Part shown: piece after piece, positions 61,836-64,000 of the stretch
Layout of the letters: every line of letters starts with the position of its first letter
Position numbering within the stretch: the first letter of the stretch is position 1
Assembly (NCBI RefSeq): GCF_947499295.1
Contig: NZ_CANMNP010000002.1
Coordinates: 372,001 to 436,000 of the forward strand
Source: an uncultured Roseibium sp.
Lineage (GTDB): Bacteria > Pseudomonadota > Alphaproteobacteria > Rhizobiales > Stappiaceae
Direction of reading: 5' to 3'
Length of the DNA: 64,000 nt
Position numbers and translations under genes: made by a program
Notes under the pieces: generated by a model
What the model saw: the letters and a program-made list of their open reading frames with translations, nothing else
The model's database searches: none
Told to the model about the DNA's origin: nothing

Positions 61836-62978
61836 ATGTCAAAAGCCATGAAGAAAGCCGTCTCCGCATGGGCTCTTGCAGGCGCATCAGTGCTGGCAAT
61901 CGCCACCGGAGCAATCGCCGCAGATCGGCCGGCAGACCTTGCACCGCTGGGTGACCCGCCCATTCCGGCAGACAACCCGCAAACACCGGAAAAGATCGAA
62001 CTCGGCAAGATGTTGTTTTTCGATCCGCGTCTTTCCGGCAACAGCGCAATGCCATGCTCGGCGTGCCATCTACCCGACGCCGGGTGGGATTTCCCCGACA
62101 AGATCTCGCTTGGATATCCGGGCACGGTTCACTGGCGGAACTCCCAGACAATCATCAACTCGGCCTATTACGGCAACCTCTTCTGGGCGGGATCTTCCAA
62201 GTCGCTGGAAGCACAGGCCAAGTCGGCTGCCAAAGGTGCGGTCGCCGGGAATGGCGAAGATGACATGCTTGAATCTCGCCTGGCATTCGTTCCGGAATAC
62301 CGCGAGCGGTTCAAGGATGTCTTTGGAACCGAGTATCCGCGCCTGAGCCACGCCTGGATGGCAATTGCCGCGTTTGAGCGCACACTCGTTCAAACAGACA
62401 CACCATTCGACACCTATATGCGCGGCGATGATGCGGCTCTGGATGATGCCCAAAAGCGCGGTTTGGAACTGTTCACCGGCAAGGCAGGATGCTCCCAGTG
62501 TCACAACGGGGCGCTGCTGAGCAACCAGAAATACTATAATCTCGGTGTGCCTGCCTATGACGGTTGGGAAGCCGACGAGCTTGCCCAGATCACCTTCCGT
62601 TACGAGCTTTATGCGAAGGGATCCACGGAGGAAATGTACCGGTCCTACAAGGATGATCCGGGCGTCTATTTCCGTGCAAAGGACAAGAACCACCTCGGCA
62701 AATTCCGCGTTCCGTCGTTGCGCTACACAAAGTACACGGCGCCATACATGCACAACGGCATGATCGAAACGCTGGAAGACGTCATCGAGTTCTACAACCA
62801 GGGCGGCGGTGAAAACCAGTTCGCTGAAACCAAAAGCGAACTCATCAAACCTCTCGGCCTCAATGACGACGAAAAAGCCGATCTGCTGGCCTTTCTGGAA
62901 AGCCTTTCCGGTGAACGCATCGTGATGGAGGAGCCTGAGCTTCCCGAATACGACGTCCTTCCGGCGGCTTCGAACTAA
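61836..62978 (+). CDS. idrP2: Di-haem cytochrome c peroxidase family protein (IdrP2-like)
   Basis: 380 residues with TGAGGAGA upstream. Signal peptide of about 29 residues (ALAGASVLAIATGAIAADRP). Haem-c motifs CSACH (Cys74-His78) and CSQCH (Cys219-His223). LGKMLFFDPRLSGNSAMP parallels the first peroxidase, with which it clearly shares ancestry although the middle regions differ (SLGYPGTVHWRNSQTIINSA here). The C-terminal region has SLRYTKYTAPYMHNGMIETL and DVIEFYNQGGGENQF, as in the first. A paralogous pair of this type is the hallmark of idr operons. Confidence 0.82.
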   Translation: MSKAMKKAVSAWALAGASVLAIATGAIAADRPADLAPLGDPPIPADNPQTPEKIELGKMLFFDPRLSGNSAMPCSACHLPDAGWDFPDKISLGYPGTVHWRNSQTIINSAYYGNLFWAGSSKSLEAQAKSAAKGAVAGNGEDDMLESRLAFVPEYRERFKDVFGTEYPRLSHAWMAIAAFERTLVQTDTPFDTYMRGDDAALDDAQKRGLELFTGKAGCSQCHNGALLSNQKYYNLGVPAYDGWEADELAQITFRYELYAKGSTEEMYRSYKDDPGVYFRAKDKNHLGKFRVPSLRYTKYTAPYMHNGMIETLEDVIEFYNQGGGENQFAETKSELIKPLGLNDDEKADLLAFLESLSGERIVMEEPELPEYDVLPAASN

Positions 62979-62989
62979 GGAGACGGATT

Positions 62990-63586
62990 ATGACGAAACA
63001 TCAAAAACCGATCGATCCGGCTCTGATCGAAGCCATCAACGGCCCGAAGGACGTTGCCAAGACAGGCAAGCGGTGCCTCATGAACAGACGTCAGTTTCTT
63101 CTGACGTCGGGCATCACCACGTTCACGGTCATGGTCGCTCTGAAGGCTGGCCCTTCATCTGCAAAGGTTCCGGCGGTGGTTTCGACCTACGAACGCAAGC
63201 TGATCGGCAAGCTCTCGGAGCTGAAAGAGGACGAGCCTCTCGACTTCACCTATCCCGATGACGGCGCTTATTCGGAATCCATGCTGGTCAAGCTCGGCCG
63301 TGAAGCCGGCGGAGGGATCGGACCCAATAAGGATGTGGTTGCGTTCAACTACACCTGTACCCACCAGGGTGGACCGCTTCAGGGCACTTACAAGTCCGAG
63401 GACAAGGTGCTGGGGCCGTGCCCGTTGCACCTGACCACATTCGATCTGACACGCCACGGTATTTTCATCTCCGGACAAGCTTACCAGAGCCTGCCTCAGG
63501 TGCTGCTCGAGCTGGATGGAGATGACATCTATGCCGTTGGAATGTTCGGCCTGATCTATGGCCGTTACAACAATCTCAAGGGCTGA
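62990..63586 (+). CDS. idrB: Rieske iron-sulfur subunit of AioB/IdrB type
   Basis: 198 residues with AAGGAGA upstream. Twin-arginine signal NRRQFLLTSGITTFTVMVAL at residues 32-51. The Rieske cluster motif is CTHQGG (Cys123, His125) and CPLH (Cys144, His147), the 2Fe-2S ligands. The two extra Cys that form a disulfide in bc1-type Rieske proteins are absent; some AioB proteins also lack them. Small electron-transfer subunit paired with the molybdoenzyme 11 bases downstream. Called IdrB rather than AioB from the two upstream peroxidases. Confidence 0.82.
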   Translation: MTKHQKPIDPALIEAINGPKDVAKTGKRCLMNRRQFLLTSGITTFTVMVALKAGPSSAKVPAVVSTYERKLIGKLSELKEDEPLDFTYPDDGAYSESMLVKLGREAGGGIGPNKDVVAFNYTCTHQGGPLQGTYKSEDKVLGPCPLHLTTFDLTRHGIFISGQAYQSLPQVLLELDGDDIYAVGMFGLIYGRYNNLKG

Positions 63587-63597
63587 GGAGACCGATA

Positions 63598-64000
63598 ATG
63601 TCCACACCCTACTATATCCCAGAGACAAATATTCCGCTGCCTCCGGTGGATGCGGATGTGATCTCGACCGCTTGCGACTACTGCATTGTCGCCTGCGGCT
63701 ACAAGATTTATCGCTGGCCGGTCAAGGGCGGCAAGGTTGGCGGCGAGAAGGCCGAGGAAAACGCTTTTGGCGTCGACTTCCCGGTCGACCCGCTCGGCCC
63801 ATGGGTTGCACCGAACCAGTACAATGTCGTGCTGCATGATGGCGAGCCACATCACGTCATCATCATTCCCGACAAGGATACGGAGCACGTCAATCTGCTC
63901 GGCAACTCCTCCATCCGCGGCGGGGCTCTGGCGCAGAAGGTCTATAATCCGCAGACACCGACCCGTGATCGGCTGAAATCTCCGATGATCCGCATGTTCG
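63598..64000 (+). CDS. idrA: AioA/IdrA-family molybdopterin oxidoreductase, large subunit (3' end cut)
   Basis: First 134 residues; the gene runs off the window. STACDYCIVACGYKIYRWP has Cys26, Cys29 and Cys33 (C-x2-C-x3-C), and GNSSIRGG (Ser104/105) replaces the fourth Cys, so the 3Fe-4S cluster of arsenite-oxidase-type enzymes is expected rather than 4Fe-4S. LPPVDADVISTACDYC and ENAFGVDFPVDPLG also follow AioA. No signal peptide is present; export would be with the Tat-targeted Rieske partner. Arsenite oxidase and iodate reductase belong to one family and cannot be separated by this fragment, but the peroxidase pair and FNR-type regulation favour iodate reductase. Confidence 0.8.
   Translation, partial: MSTPYYIPETNIPLPPVDADVISTACDYCIVACGYKIYRWPVKGGKVGGEKAEENAFGVDFPVDPLGPWVAPNQYNVVLHDGEPHHVIIIPDKDTEHVNLLGNSSIRGGALAQKVYNPQTPTRDRLKSPMIRMF

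Noticed and set aside
63598-64000. Naming the terminal operon arsenite oxidase (aioBA)
   Set aside because: The Rieske and large subunits fit AioBA equally by motif, but two di-haem peroxidases directly upstream and no aio regulators or arsenic genes point to the iodate reductase type. Kept as the main alternative.
1-64000. CRISPR arrays, tRNA genes, insertion sequences, prophage
   Set aside because: No regularly spaced repeats, no cloverleaf-like sequence, no transposase or phage protein was seen by eye. A dedicated tRNA and repeat search was not possible here.

Overview
The window reads as chromosomal DNA of a marine-type alphaproteobacterium. FixL/FixJ/FixK, the cbb3 oxidase operon ccoNOQP-ccoGHIS, urtABCDE, a FixK-style hemN promoter, Xsc-dependent sulfonate catabolism and a non-pyrrolysine MttB protein fit a Stappiaceae/Roseibium-like member of the Hyphomicrobiales or a relative of the roseobacters. 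This placement comes from gene content, not from a database match. I saw no rRNA, tRNA, CRISPR array, insertion sequence or phage gene. Coding density is high.

Layout. 1-8.7 kb: the end of an aminotransferase, then an oxygen-sensing block: haem-PAS kinase FixL, FixJ, a stand-alone receiver (FixT-like by position), FixK, a MerR regulator with an unusual C-terminal domain, anaerobic hemN, a divergent glutathione transferase and an AbrB-family membrane protein. 8.7-12.7 kb: a minus-strand operon of a LOV (blue-light) histidine kinase, a single-domain receiver and a chemoreceptor with a C-terminal PilZ-like tail. 12.7-16 kb: an SHMT-like PLP enzyme with a divergent LysR regulator, and a DMT exporter. 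16-24.4 kb: ccoNOQP and ccoGHIS, preceded by a perfect FNR/FixK box. 24.4-29.5 kb: methyltransferase, receiver protein, small proteins, AroQ, an ExoY-like sugar transferase and UDP-glucose dehydrogenase. 29.6-40.1 kb: urtABCDE (urea uptake), divergent from a 1129-residue fusion of an NCS1 permease with a hybrid histidine kinase, and its overlapping LuxR-type response regulator. 40.2-46.5 kb: GntR, a DegT-type aminotransferase, a dimethylglycine-dehydrogenase-like flavoprotein and an MttB-family methyltransferase. 46.5-56.6 kb: an apparent isethionate catabolic locus (GMC dehydrogenase, Xsc, YeiH exporter; TRAP transporter and IclR regulator on the other strand). 56.7-64 kb: HAD phosphatase, MoeA, a pseudoazurin-like cupredoxin, a cysteine-rich Crp/Fnr regulator and, under FNR-like boxes, an operon of two di-haem peroxidases, a Rieske protein and an AioA-family molybdoenzyme cut by the window end.

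How it fits together. FixL-FixJ-FixK sense low oxygen and switch on the cbb3 oxidase and HemN. FNR-type boxes were found before hemN, ccoN and the terminal redox operon. The terminal operon has the gene content described for dissimilatory iodate reductase (IdrA, IdrB, IdrP1, IdrP2) rather than a classical arsenite oxidase locus. A molybdenum-cofactor gene and a small copper protein lie beside it as likely cofactor and electron-transfer support. The permease-kinase fusion beside the urea transporter, and the LOV kinase beside a chemoreceptor, are the other two systems most worth testing.
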